From NCBI GenBank assembly GCA_014084085.1, contig NPFB01000183.1, positions 79,650 to 94,148 on the forward strand: DNA of 14,499 nucleotides, read 5' to 3'. Shown here piece after piece: positions 8,001 through 14,499 of the stretch (its first letter is position 1; every line of letters starts with the position of its first letter). Under the pieces are notes generated by a model that searched no databases, was not told the origin of the DNA, and saw only the letters and a program-made list of their open reading frames with translations. This stretch comes from Hondaea fermentalgiana. Its lineage: Eukaryota; Sar; Bigyra; Thraustochytrida; Thraustochytriidae. Position numbers and translations under genes: made by a program.

Positions 8001-8828
8001 GCCATGGAAGTTCCTCCGTTGAAGGGCCGCTTCGACCCCCGGGTCCCTCTCAAGGGTCGTTTCGTGCAGCTGCAGGAACTCGAAGACTTAACAAACGTCG
8101 CAAACACGCAAGACCAAGCGAACGGCGGCAATGTAAAAGCACAAGGAGTCGTTGAAGAAGAAGAAGAAGATGATGACGAAGTCGAAGAGGAAAATGACGA
8201 GCAAGCTCTCGACGTCAACTCGATGGCCAAGCCCGTGCGTTGTCTCACGGGGCATTACGATGCAACCAGCAATACACTTTGGTTGTTCGTGGGACGCACC
8301 AATGGTGCTGTTGAGGTGTGGTCTGGGGCGGATGGTGGACGCGGCACGTGGCGACTCGAATGTACGGACAATCTGCATTCGATGGGCGTCAACTGTGTGG
8401 ATGTGGCCGTCGTCGAGAATGAAAACCTCTTGGTCGTTTCGGGAAGTGACGATCAGAGTCTGAGCGCGTTTGTGTGGTCGCAAACGGCGCGACGTCGCGT
8501 CGGCGGGCTGCTCCGTGTCCCCGAGGCGGACGCTTCGGCACTCCGCGGCGTTCATACTAACGGGAAATCCGTTTGGTCTTGCGGGCTTAATCAGCGACTT
8601 CGACGATGGCGTCTTCGTCCAGAGGTGCTCGTCGGATCACAGGAAGGCGTCTTGCAAGTCCGTCCTCACATGGACGAATCGACGCAGACGACAATTGAGC
8701 TCGAGCACGAAGTGATCGTCGATGTAGCCGACGTCAACTGCCTCACGGTGCAGTCAAGACAGATGGAAGACGGAGATACTCGGGCTGGCGTCGCAGTTGG
8801 CGGTGTCGGCGTGCGCGTCTTCTTTTAG
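5013..8828 (+). CDS. WDR6: WDR6/Rtt10-like WD-repeat protein (cofactor of tRNA wobble 2'-O-methylation), two exons
   Basis: WDR6 (yeast Rtt10/Trm734) partners the FTSJ1/Trm7 methyltransferase that 2'-O-methylates position 34 of certain tRNAs. Exon 1 (5013-5242) encodes the family's N-terminal pattern: PVTALTF at 11-17 and LLAGAGSDVRTYEL at 40-53. Exon 2 carries WD repeats, including GHHGPVFRVSW..DDRTVRVW at about 227-256 and GHNARIWDCVF..GEDRQVRVW near 273-303. Further family matches are VWDATW (about 137), the GFQYTDYVVWN segment near 688-698 followed by CGGW, and a C-terminal GGVGVRVFF. With a 138-nt intron (5243-5380) the product is about 1225 aa, near human WDR6 (1121). An acidic E/D run near residues 1000-1015 is an insert encoded by GAA/GAT triplets. 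The in-frame TAA at 5244-5246 would end translation if unspliced. Beyond that intron the frame is uninterrupted. Confidence 0.88.
5243..5380 (+). other. Probable intron of the WDR6-like gene (alternative 3' ends at 5260 or 5263)
   Basis: The donor GTAAGT at 5243-5248 is a perfect consensus and starts one base before an in-frame TAA. Three acceptors keep the downstream frame: CAG ending at 5260 (18 nt), GAG ending at 5263 (21 nt) and CAG ending at 5380 (138 nt). The longest is preferred. It places the VHGI segment about 29 residues after YEL, close to the roughly 20 in human WDR6, and it has an ordinary length. The shorter choices would insert about 40 residues with no WD-like character. RNA data would settle it. 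Confidence 0.6.
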
Positions 8829-8857
8829 AAAGGAAGAGTCTGATAAAAAAGAAGTTT

Positions 8858-8937
8858 GATATGAAATTTGAAGGGGCAACATCAAAAGAGAATCTTGGAT
8901 ATGAAAATTGAAGGAGCAACATCAAAAGAGCATCTCG
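8858..8937. repeat. 40-bp tandem duplication just after the WDR6 stop
   Basis: Copy 1 is 8858-8897 and copy 2 is 8898-8937. The period is exactly 40 bp and 36 of 40 positions are identical. Both copies contain the run GCAACATCAAAAGAG. The repeat begins 29 bp after the stop codon, so it probably sits in the 3' UTR. Confidence 0.9.
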
Positions 8938-9818
8938 GAACAGCGGGTTTGGGCAATTATAGCCGTCAAGTGCGCAAAACGTCGAGATAGCTGCTCTCGC
9001 GATTTTACAAATCGTGCGCGGGGTCTTCAGTACTATCAAGTGTAAGCGCGCAGGATATGAGGCTACTCCCTTGTGACGAATTTCTGAAATGCAAGAAAAA
9101 GTCAAATTACTTTTTTGAAATTGACTCAACGCGAGAAGAAGGAAGTTTGAATAACTTCCGTCTCTTCCTTACCACACCAGCGCTCTCTGTCTGCCTATTT
9201 GACTCAGAGACAAGGTAGGAGTGGTAAACGGCTTGGCGCGATCAAGCGCACGCAAGGTGAGTGCGTGTCCAAGTCCTCGAACTCTCGGTCCCGCGTTTCG
9301 ACTCCCTGATCCTTGAACCTTGTATATGTTCTTTCGCTTTTCGAAGACGTCTCTAGTCCAGGTCCGCCAAAGAGCTGCGGGCTTGGGTTAAGCAAGGGTG
9401 GTTCATTAATCTGTCCGGACCGGTCCGAGCGCGCGACGTTACCTCAACCAACCGCACTTCTCCTCGTCCAGTCACCCCTTGTCTTTGCTATCGACGCGGA
9501 CGGGCGTACGTCCATCCGGACCTACTACCGATTTGCAGGAGCTTTCGGTGCGGAGTCAAGCCGGGTCTGATCTCGTCAACCCGGCGGTGGTCATAGCCTC
9601 CAAAAGCCAATGTGCGTCAACCCTCCATGACCGCAGCCTGACTGGAGCAGCAGCTTTTTTTCACAATCTTGAACAATGCGAAAGAGCCAGGGCGTCACGG
9701 CGCGGCCTGAGGGCGCACACGCTTTCTTAGCACAGCCGCGGGCTGGGGGCGAAAAGAGGGGACAACGCGGCCTGCCGCCGCTCGAGGAGCGGTTGCGTGG
9801 ACGCACGCGAGCCGCGCT

Positions 9819-9844
9819 GCCAGCCAGCCGACCAGCCAGCCAGC
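9819..9844. repeat. CCAGC-type short tandem repeat
   Basis: The CCAG/CCGA tetranucleotide units repeat six times (GCCAGCCAGCCGACCAGCCAGC and so on). The site is simple sequence in intergenic DNA. Confidence 0.7.
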
Positions 9845-10039
9845 TACCGCAGGCATGCATACAGGCGGGCGGGAAGGGGTGGGGCGATTTTTGATGGGTT
9901 TGAGTTGCCAGGTTGTCTTCAAATCCAGGGACACAGAGCAGCCGTCCCGGCAACTCTTTTTCGAGTGTGCTCGTTGGTCCGGGCCGCTGTCCCCCTTCAA
10001 ATTCAAGACGTTCCGCGGGAACGAGAGCTTTGGCGATGG

Positions 10040-10047
10040 TATTTATA
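10040..10047 (+). promoter_or_regulatory. TATA-like box (TATTTATA) for the membrane-protein gene
   Basis: TATTTATA is followed at once by a GC-rich initiator-like stretch. It is about 50 bp upstream of the first ATG of the leader and 396 bp upstream of the membrane-protein ATG. If used, the mRNA would have a leader of roughly 370 nt with upstream ORFs. Confidence 0.35.
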
Positions 10048-10090
10048 CTCGCGCGCGCGGGACGGCTCGGCCCGGCCAGTCGCCGCCGCC

Positions 10091-10156
10091 ATGATAATTA
10101 TCTCGGCTGCGAAAGTCAAGTTTTTCGTTCGAAGCGGCCAGGCTACGCTGGCATGA
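10091..10156 (+). other. Upstream ORF 1 in the membrane-protein leader (21 codons)
   Basis: The ATG is preceded by GCCGCCGCC, a near-ideal vertebrate-style Kozak context, and encodes MIIISAAKVKFFVRSGQATLA before TGA. Its stop overlaps a five-codon ORF starting at 10153. If the TATA-like box upstream is real, this would be the first ATG on the transcript. Confidence 0.3.
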
Positions 10157-10169
10157 TAGGGCGGTGAAG

Positions 10170-10298
10170 ATGAGCAAACTTCCAAAAGAAGTGGAGCCGA
10201 CGTGCTGTGAGAAGAGACAGCAAAAAGAAGTGACGGCACCTGGAGACGGACGTGAGAGCTCAATGAGATGTGTGTGCGCAAGAAGGACTGCTGATTGA
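10170..10298 (+). other. Upstream ORF 2 in the membrane-protein leader (42 codons)
   Basis: An ATG-started 42-residue ORF (beginning MSKLPKEVEPTCCEK) ends 144 bp before the main ATG. It is charged and cysteine-containing with no recognised domain. It may be a uORF, or part of a spliced alternative 5' exon, since it lies in the same frame as the main CDS, but no clear intron is visible. Confidence 0.25.
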
Positions 10299-10442
10299 AC
10301 CAGCCAGAAGTCAATTGATCAGTCATCAGCAGAACCGCAATCTTGAGCGAACCCATACGTCTTGACCAAACAGACGCCAGCAAGAGTAACCGATAGATCA
10401 AGAAAAGACAGCGAACGAGCAAGATCAGAGCCAGCACCTAGA

Positions 10443-11591
10443 ATGACAATGGACGAATCCTATTCGCTGCGTGAGACGCTATTGCATGGTAAACCGCTCG
10501 GCTCTCGGCCTGCATCCATGCTGCGAGCGCTCATCGTCGTCTTTACCCTGTTACAGGCCAACTTTTGGCTCATCGAGTTCCCTCGGCTCATGGAGGATCC
10601 ATATCGCTCGGCATACAATGTCCATGTGTTGTGTATTATATTGCTCTCGGCCTATGTGCTTGCAAGCTTTTTGGATGCTGTCCTGGATTGCAATGCGCAC
10701 GCGCGCAATCTCTCTCAGGAAAAGCGCCGCAAGCTTTTAGTCCACACCTTTGAAGTGATCTGGGGATCCATCGTCTTTATCATGCTTTCATACCTGCTCA
10801 TCATTGTCTACGTTCCGAACAAGCCAGACGATTGCGAGGTCAATTTCATTAGTCTCGATGAGTACGTGCCCCGGACGATTGCCACCCTCGTCGAGGGCAT
10901 CCCCGAATCGGTAAACGGCTTTCCCATTGTGAATCCAGGTACGCATGTGCTGCGCATTAGCCCGAGCGACGCACAAAAGCTGTCGCTTTTCGAGAACGAC
11001 TGCCTAATGCTGAACATGTACTGGTTTGAGCTGAGTTCCATCTTCATCTTCACCATGTACATCTTTGAGCTCTACTACCTCATGCAGTACATTCGCGTGA
11101 GTTTGATGACGCATCACCTCTTTGCCTTTGGCGTCTTGTTCACGTATTTGTCCGCCCCGCAGAGCACGCTTATGGCGTTGCTGTGCATCATTCAATTCTA
11201 CTTTGCTGCTGTAGAGCAGCCGACCTTCGTGGCGCTTATCCTTTACAGGCTCACAGACAACAAGCGCCAGCATGTTCGCTGGTTCAAAGCAGGTGCCATC
11301 TCATTCGGCTTGACCAAGCTGCTGACTGTCATTCTGTCTCTGTACCTTATGATCGAGCACAATGACGCCATGCCAGCCAAGATTGTGCCTGTTTGGGCAC
11401 TTTTGCTCTTGATCGGGGGCGCTTCGCAGGTATATTCCGCTTTCTCACAGTGGTCCATCGCCATGAAGATCGAGAAGGACGTACGCAGGACTGTGTCGGG
11501 CGAAAAAGCATCTGACCCGCGTTCAGCAGCCTCGTCAACTTCTTCCGATGATAGTTTCGCGCCAGACGACGCGTGCGTCGTTCCCGTGTAA
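10443..11591 (+). CDS. Multi-pass membrane protein with TLC-like His-His motif
   Basis: 382 residues. Hydrophobic segments lie at about 28-44, 59-81, 105-124, 190-216, 226-238, 243-268, 284-304 and 314-334, giving seven or eight transmembrane helices. A roughly 65-residue polar loop lies between the third and fourth. The fourth helix runs into FELYYLMQYIRVSLMTHHLFAFG, with His224-His225, and this resembles the HH region of TLC (TRAM/LAG1/CLN8) domain proteins. In that family the histidines serve ceramide synthases and related lipid enzymes, but other members are not enzymes. The tail (349-382) is Ser/Asp-rich, cytosolic-looking and probably phosphorylated. The start is the first ATG in frame (10443), with a second ATG two codons later in good context. 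There is no intron. The TLC assignment rests on topology and the HH motif only. An unrelated polytopic family remains possible. Confidence 0.75.
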   Translation: MTMDESYSLRETLLHGKPLGSRPASMLRALIVVFTLLQANFWLIEFPRLMEDPYRSAYNVHVLCIILLSAYVLASFLDAVLDCNAHARNLSQEKRRKLLVHTFEVIWGSIVFIMLSYLLIIVYVPNKPDDCEVNFISLDEYVPRTIATLVEGIPESVNGFPIVNPGTHVLRISPSDAQKLSLFENDCLMLNMYWFELSSIFIFTMYIFELYYLMQYIRVSLMTHHLFAFGVLFTYLSAPQSTLMALLCIIQFYFAAVEQPTFVALILYRLTDNKRQHVRWFKAGAISFGLTKLLTVILSLYLMIEHNDAMPAKIVPVWALLLLIGGASQVYSAFSQWSIAMKIEKDVRRTVSGEKASDPRSAASSTSSDDSFAPDDACVVPV

Positions 11592-11644
11592 TGCTTGAAT
11601 AGTATAAACTTAGATTTCTGTTGTTACAAACCATCTTTCCTTTA

Positions 11645-12129
11645 TCAATCAGAAACCGCGCAGTTGGCAAAGATCCCTCCTCTTTGTTGCGTTGGACCCT
11701 GAGCACGCAAAAAGTCGGAGAGAAGATCCACGAGGACCTTGGCCAATACTGCATTCGCTATATCCCTTCGAATGTAAGCTTGTCCCAATAGTCTTGTCGA
11801 GTCAGCATGAGAAGAGAGAATCTTGCTGTGAGCTCGTTTGCACCCCACGTCTCGCCTCGGCTCTTCAGTTTTTTAATGCCAATTCTCAAGGTTCCAGCAT
11901 CGATCGCTATGGTGAAGTTGGAAAAGTTCAGGACGCTGAGAATCGATGTTGCTGCGAATCTGACTTTCACGGCCCCCGAACGCAGCGAATCATGTGGTGG
12001 GACGCCCGTCATTACAGGGAGTCGAGCTCGACATGCTCTTTGAATATTGGCCAGCGATACCGGACAAGGTGTCAAGGTGAACGTCGCTTCAATGAGGATT
12101 CTTCCATGAACCAATTGCCCCATGAACAC
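11645..12129 (-). pseudogene. Possible decayed minus-strand gene, frameshifted
   Basis: Read on the minus strand, an open frame at 12129-11758 contains VRFAATSILSVLNFSNF and then IAIDAGTLRIGIKKLKSRG, which look like alternating beta strands. It stops at 11758. The overlapping frame then carries LLGQAYIRRDIANAVLAKV and LLSDFLRAQG down to a stop at 11645. A single-base indel near 11810-11830 would connect them. There is no ATG start; the first usable codon is GTG. Further protein-like fragments in other minus frames occur at about 12640-12320 (for example FYKATNEPASTLAIFFVEYL). The pattern suggests a gene broken by several frameshifts. The strand pattern has a loose resemblance to LEA2-type domains. 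Sequencing error or unspliced introns are alternatives, and chance is possible. Confidence 0.3.
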
Positions 12130-12444
12130 GAATCAATTTCGAATCCGTGTTTTTCCGAAGGTATATTTTATGTACCAGAGGATTCAGACCGTTGGCAAAA
12201 GTACTGTCTTCATCTTTATCGATAAGCAAGACCCATCAATGCTTTTACGACAAGACCCGCAAGTGTTTCATGGATTGGCCAAGTCCAGAAAGAAATGTCT
12301 CAGCCCTCCTTGAGAAGTCTGTTTTCTGTTTCGTGAGTCATTTACATACAGAAACGGGTTCAAGGTTAACACGAAAAGGAAAGCTCACCGGATCAAATTT
12401 TGACCACGAAGAGTCCATCTGCCGTCGATAAAATTTTTCGGCTC

Positions 12445-12452
12445 TGACGTCA
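12445..12452. promoter_or_regulatory. TGACGTCA palindrome
   Basis: A second perfect CRE/bZIP-type octamer, located in the gap downstream of the aldolase stop. It sits inside the possible gene relic, so it may be fortuitous. Confidence 0.25.
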
Positions 12453-12671
12453 CTGTCCGGCGAAAGTTCTTGGACTCGAGTGGAAAAAAGCCGGGTCGAG
12501 GTATTCGACAAAGAAAATGGCCAGAGTCGACGCAGGCTCGTTTGTTGCCTTGTAAAAAATCATCTTGAATGAGGGAGTGTTTTGGGAAAAGGAAATGAGG
12601 CAGATTTTGCAACCGACTGCGAGGCAAGAAGAAGGAAGGAAGACATCATAACAGGTGTGTGAGGAGATACT

Positions 12672-13748
12672 TTAGTACGAGTAGTTCTTCTGGTAGGTGG
12701 AAGTGTTGGCAGCAGCACCACCGGCACCACCACCGTACTTGCCGAGCTGGGCCTCGCCGTTGGCCTTGGAGCGGGCGAGGAGGGTCTCCTGGGCAGCGGG
12801 GATGTTGTCATCAGAGCCCTTCCACTCCTGAAGAACGGAGGCCTGGAGGGCACGGCCATAAGAAAAGGAGATGTTCCAGGGCTTCTTACCCGGGGCACGG
12901 TTGATCTCGTTGAGGGCAATGGTGGCCTCCTCCTCGCTCATGCCGCCAGAAAGGAAGTTGATGCCCGGAACGGCTGGTGGGACGACGCGCTGCAGAGTGC
13001 GCAGCGTGAAGGCAGCAACGGTGGCCATGTCAGCGGGCTCGGCGCAGTCGGCACCGCTGCGGACCATGTTGGGCTTGAGGAGGATACCCTCAAAGAGAAC
13101 CTTGTGGTCGGCGAGGGCCTTGAACTGGGCGTGCCAGACGCGCTCGGTGACCTCGGCGCTGACCTCGATCGAGTGGTCGCCGTCCATGAGGACCTCGGGC
13201 TCGACAATGGGGACGAGGCCGTTCTCCTGGCAGATGGAGGCGTAGCGGGCGAGGCCGTTGGTCTGCTCGGCAATGGCGAGGTCAGTGGGGGCGCCGGTGG
13301 AGGCATCGATCTTGATGACCGCGCGCCACTTGGCGAAGCGAGCGCCCTGCTTGTAGTACTCGGCGCAGCGGGCGCCAAGGCCGTCGAGGCCCTGGGTGCT
13401 GGTCTCGCCCTCGGCGGCGTTCATGATGGAGGCCTGGCCCTTGTCGACCTTGATACCGGGGATAATGTCATTCTCCTTGAGGATCTCAACAAGGGGCTTG
13501 CCCTCGGGGGTCTTGTCGAAGAGAGTCTCCTCGAAGAGGATGGCGCCGCTAATGTACTCGCTGAGGCCCTTGGTCTCAAAGAGGAACTGGCGGTACTTGC
13601 GGCGGTTCTCCTGGTTGTTCTCGACGTCGATGGGGGCGAAGCGCTTACCGATCGTGCCGATCGACTCATCCGCGGCGAGGATGCCCTTGCCGGCGGAGGC
13701 CACCTTGAGGGCGGTCTGCTTGAGCTCGTCTTCGAACTTGTTCACCAT
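12672..13748 (-). CDS. FBA: Fructose-1,6-bisphosphate aldolase, class I
   Basis: 358 residues, nearly the length of animal and plant cytosolic class I aldolases (about 360). The enzyme cleaves fructose-1,6-bisphosphate to dihydroxyacetone phosphate and glyceraldehyde-3-phosphate in glycolysis and runs in reverse in gluconeogenesis. The family residues are in place, offset by about four to seven from rabbit muscle numbering. They are Asp27 in LAADES, Lys100 in GIKVDKG, Lys140 in FAKWR, Glu183 in IVEPE, the Schiff-base Lys225 in LLKPNM, Ser267 in FLSGG, Arg299 in SYGRALQ, and the C-terminal Tyr358 that the family uses in catalysis. A Gly/Ala-rich stretch (339-347) precedes the tail. There is no targeting peptide, so the enzyme is cytosolic. 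Codons end overwhelmingly in G or C, more so than in the neighbours, which suggests high expression. The start follows the leader ACAAGCAAG. There is no intron. Confidence 0.97.
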   Translation of the reverse strand: MVNKFEDELKQTALKVASAGKGILAADESIGTIGKRFAPIDVENNQENRRKYRQFLFETKGLSEYISGAILFEETLFDKTPEGKPLVEILKENDIIPGIKVDKGQASIMNAAEGETSTQGLDGLGARCAEYYKQGARFAKWRAVIKIDASTGAPTDLAIAEQTNGLARYASICQENGLVPIVEPEVLMDGDHSIEVSAEVTERVWHAQFKALADHKVLFEGILLKPNMVRSGADCAEPADMATVAAFTLRTLQRVVPPAVPGINFLSGGMSEEEATIALNEINRAPGKKPWNISFSYGRALQASVLQEWKGSDDNIPAAQETLLARSKANGEAQLGKYGGGAGGAAANTSTYQKNYSY

Positions 13749-13852
13749 CTTGCTTGTTGTTGGTTTTTTGGAGTATGCGAGGAGGTTTGGAGGGTTTGGG
13801 TTTTGCTTGCTTCGGCTGCGCGAATATCCGCCACGTCCAGGTCAGTTTGTTA

Positions 13853-13880
13853 GTCAGTCAGTCGGTCGGTCGGTCGGTCA
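13853..13880. repeat. GTCA/GTCG tetranucleotide tandem repeat, seven units
   Basis: Two GTCA units, four GTCG units and one GTCA unit run without interruption. The array is 105-132 bp upstream of the aldolase ATG, so it lies in the leader or core promoter. Confidence 0.9.
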
Positions 13881-14000
13881 TGGACACTAGCTCCTTCTTT
13901 CTCCCTCGCCGTATTAGTCAGCACGCAAGCCAAGAAAGCTACGGCGGAATCCTCTCTTCCTTCCCTTTCCCTCTCGTGCCCGGGCCAGGATCGGGCCTCT

Positions 14001-14005
14001 ATTGG
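14001..14005 (-). promoter_or_regulatory. CCAAT box on the aldolase strand
   Basis: ATTGG on the plus strand reads CCAAT toward the aldolase, about 253 bp before its ATG, flanked by GGCC. This is the NF-Y/HAP-type motif. A 5-bp match is weak evidence alone. Confidence 0.3.
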
Positions 14006-14043
14006 CCGCCCCGATGAGCCGGTCGGGCGGCGATCGGGCCGGA

Positions 14044-14063
14044 CCCGACCGGACCGGGTCGGG
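14044..14063. repeat. Inverted repeat CCCGACC-6-GGTCGGG
   Basis: Seven-base arms with a six-base spacer lie within a block (about 13990-14070) crowded with GATCGGG, GTCGGG and GACCCG motifs. It may be a dyad binding site in the aldolase promoter. Confidence 0.5.
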
Positions 14064-14106
14064 CGGGCGGCAAGCAACCCTTTGCCCCTGCCGCGGTCCC
14101 GACTCC

Positions 14107-14114
14107 TGACGTCA
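14107..14114. promoter_or_regulatory. TGACGTCA palindrome (CRE/bZIP-type site) upstream of aldolase
   Basis: A perfect octamer about 360 bp before the aldolase ATG, in intergenic DNA. It is the third copy in the window. bZIP binding is inferred from the motif alone. Confidence 0.4.
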
Positions 14115-14244
14115 TTCTCGCCCAGCTCACAAAAGCAGTCAGGTCGCGGGAAAACCAAGGCAGCGCAAGAGATGCATGCGTGCCGCCGGTTCCCAGGCCT
14201 CGCTTCCTTGCGATTTCGACACGGAGGCCACGTCCGTCTTGCTT

Positions 14245-14272
14245 GCACGCACGCACGCACGCACGCGCGCAC
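14245..14272. repeat. GCAC tetranucleotide repeat, seven units
   Basis: Five GCAC units, one GCGC and one GCAC. This alternating purine-pyrimidine run could favour Z-DNA. It lies about 500 bp upstream of the aldolase ATG. Confidence 0.85.
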
Positions 14273-14308
14273 GCGAGTACAAGTAGAGGACACGAGTCCA
14301 AGGCGCGG

Positions 14309-14316
14309 TCGATCGA
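14309..14316. repeat. TCGATCGA palindrome
   Basis: A perfect octamer in the distal aldolase upstream region, matching the core of the 12-bp palindrome upstream of the EF-hand gene. Confidence 0.4.
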
Positions 14317-14499
14317 TCCATCGCCACGGTCATCCCGTGGGTACGATCTCGGCCAACACGAAAAAGGAGAAGGAAAGAAGGAGGGCGACGTCTGTCCGTC
14401 ATTTCTCCTGCGCACGAATCAAGATCTCGCACGCTCCTGCTTCGCGGGCGGGCTGGCGCGCTCGCAGGCGCAAGGGCCGCGCACGCAGCCGGCGGCCCA

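Larger units (their letters stand above)
8829..10442. other. 1.6-kb region without a convincing gene
   Basis: This lies between the WDR6 stop and the membrane-protein ATG. It holds the 40-bp duplication, a donor-like AAGGTGAGTG at 9255-9264, a 12-bp palindrome CGGACCGGTCCG at 9416-9427, a CCAGC-type repeat, and the probable promoter and long leader of the next gene. The ORFs here are short, mostly lack ATG and have skewed composition. Confidence 0.5.
11592..12671. other. Intergenic region between membrane-protein and aldolase genes
   Basis: About 1.1 kb, AT-richer than the flanking genes, between the 3' ends of two convergent genes. It contains the possible minus-strand relic described separately and one TGACGTCA site. 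The plus-strand 534-nt open frame here starts with TTG, not ATG, and has an antisense-like Cys/Arg/Ser composition. Confidence 0.5.
13749..14499 (-). promoter_or_regulatory. Aldolase promoter and leader region
   Basis: These 751 bp upstream of the aldolase ATG reach the right edge and hold no convincing ORF. On the minus strand the order outward from the ATG is: leader ACAAGCAAG; the GACC/GACT repeat; a CCAAT box at 14005-14001; a cluster of GACCCG/CGGGTC motifs with a 7-6-7 inverted repeat; a TGACGTCA site; a GTGC/GCAC repeat; and TCGATCGA. The repeat-dense, GC-rich layout suits a strong constitutive promoter, but that is an inference. Confidence 0.55.

Noticed and set aside
9295..9305. GTTTCGACTCC, resembling a tRNA B box / T-loop
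   Set aside because: The flanking five-base arms do not pair and no acceptor stem, D-arm or anticodon arm could be folded around it.
9797..10156. 119-codon plus frame in the intergenic region
   Set aside because: The upstream part lacks an ATG and is repeat-derived. Only the last 21 codons after the ATG at 10091 are kept, as a uORF.
11692..12225. Plus-strand 177-codon open frame
   Set aside because: It starts with TTG, has no good ATG, and its Cys/Arg/Ser-rich composition is what an antisense frame of the minus-strand relic would give.
13104..13853. 249-codon plus frame opposite aldolase
   Set aside because: Its Leu/Gly/Ala/Val/Asp composition is the usual antisense of a GC3-biased gene, and the aldolase is certain.

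Overview
The window is nuclear DNA of a unicellular eukaryote. The evidence is long intron-poor reading frames, one GT-AG intron, no bacterial-style operons or Shine-Dalgarno sites, and eukaryote-specific families: a WDR6-type tRNA-methylation cofactor, a wax-synthase-like MBOAT protein, an EF-hand protein and a class I aldolase. Compact gene spacing, GC-rich repeat-studded promoters and this gene mix fit a stramenopile of the labyrinthulomycete (thraustochytrid) type. That placement is an inference; no marker gene in the window proves it.

Layout, left to right. (1) The left edge holds the first codons of a minus-strand gene with a mitochondrial-presequence-like start. (2) A minus-strand MBOAT/wax-synthase-like acyltransferase (687-1667) shares a 694-bp divergent promoter region with (3) a plus-strand protein built from three repeated EF-hand modules (2362-3753). 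(4) A small stand-alone TIR-domain protein (4014-4574) carries a glutamate at the position used by SARM1-type NAD hydrolases. (5) A two-exon WDR6/Rtt10-like WD-repeat protein follows (5013-8828). (6) About 1.6 kb without a convincing gene holds a 40-bp tandem duplication, a TATA-like box and several short upstream ORFs. (7) A multi-pass membrane protein with a TLC-like His-His motif comes next (10443-11591). (8) About 1.1 kb follows with what may be a decayed minus-strand gene. (9) A complete class I fructose-bisphosphate aldolase lies on the minus strand (12672-13748), with a repeat-rich GC-rich promoter running to the right edge.

The genes do not form one pathway. They are a housekeeping mix: glycolysis (aldolase), wobble-base tRNA modification (WDR6), membrane lipid functions (MBOAT and perhaps the TLC-like protein) and signalling (EF-hand and TIR). 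The most noteworthy items are the TIR protein with a conserved NADase-type glutamate beside a calcium-sensor gene, the ambiguous WDR6 intron (18, 21 or 138 nt, all frame-preserving), three perfect TGACGTCA palindromes outside coding sequence, and the probable gene relic upstream of the aldolase 3' end. I saw no CRISPR array, transposon, virus or rRNA/tRNA gene.
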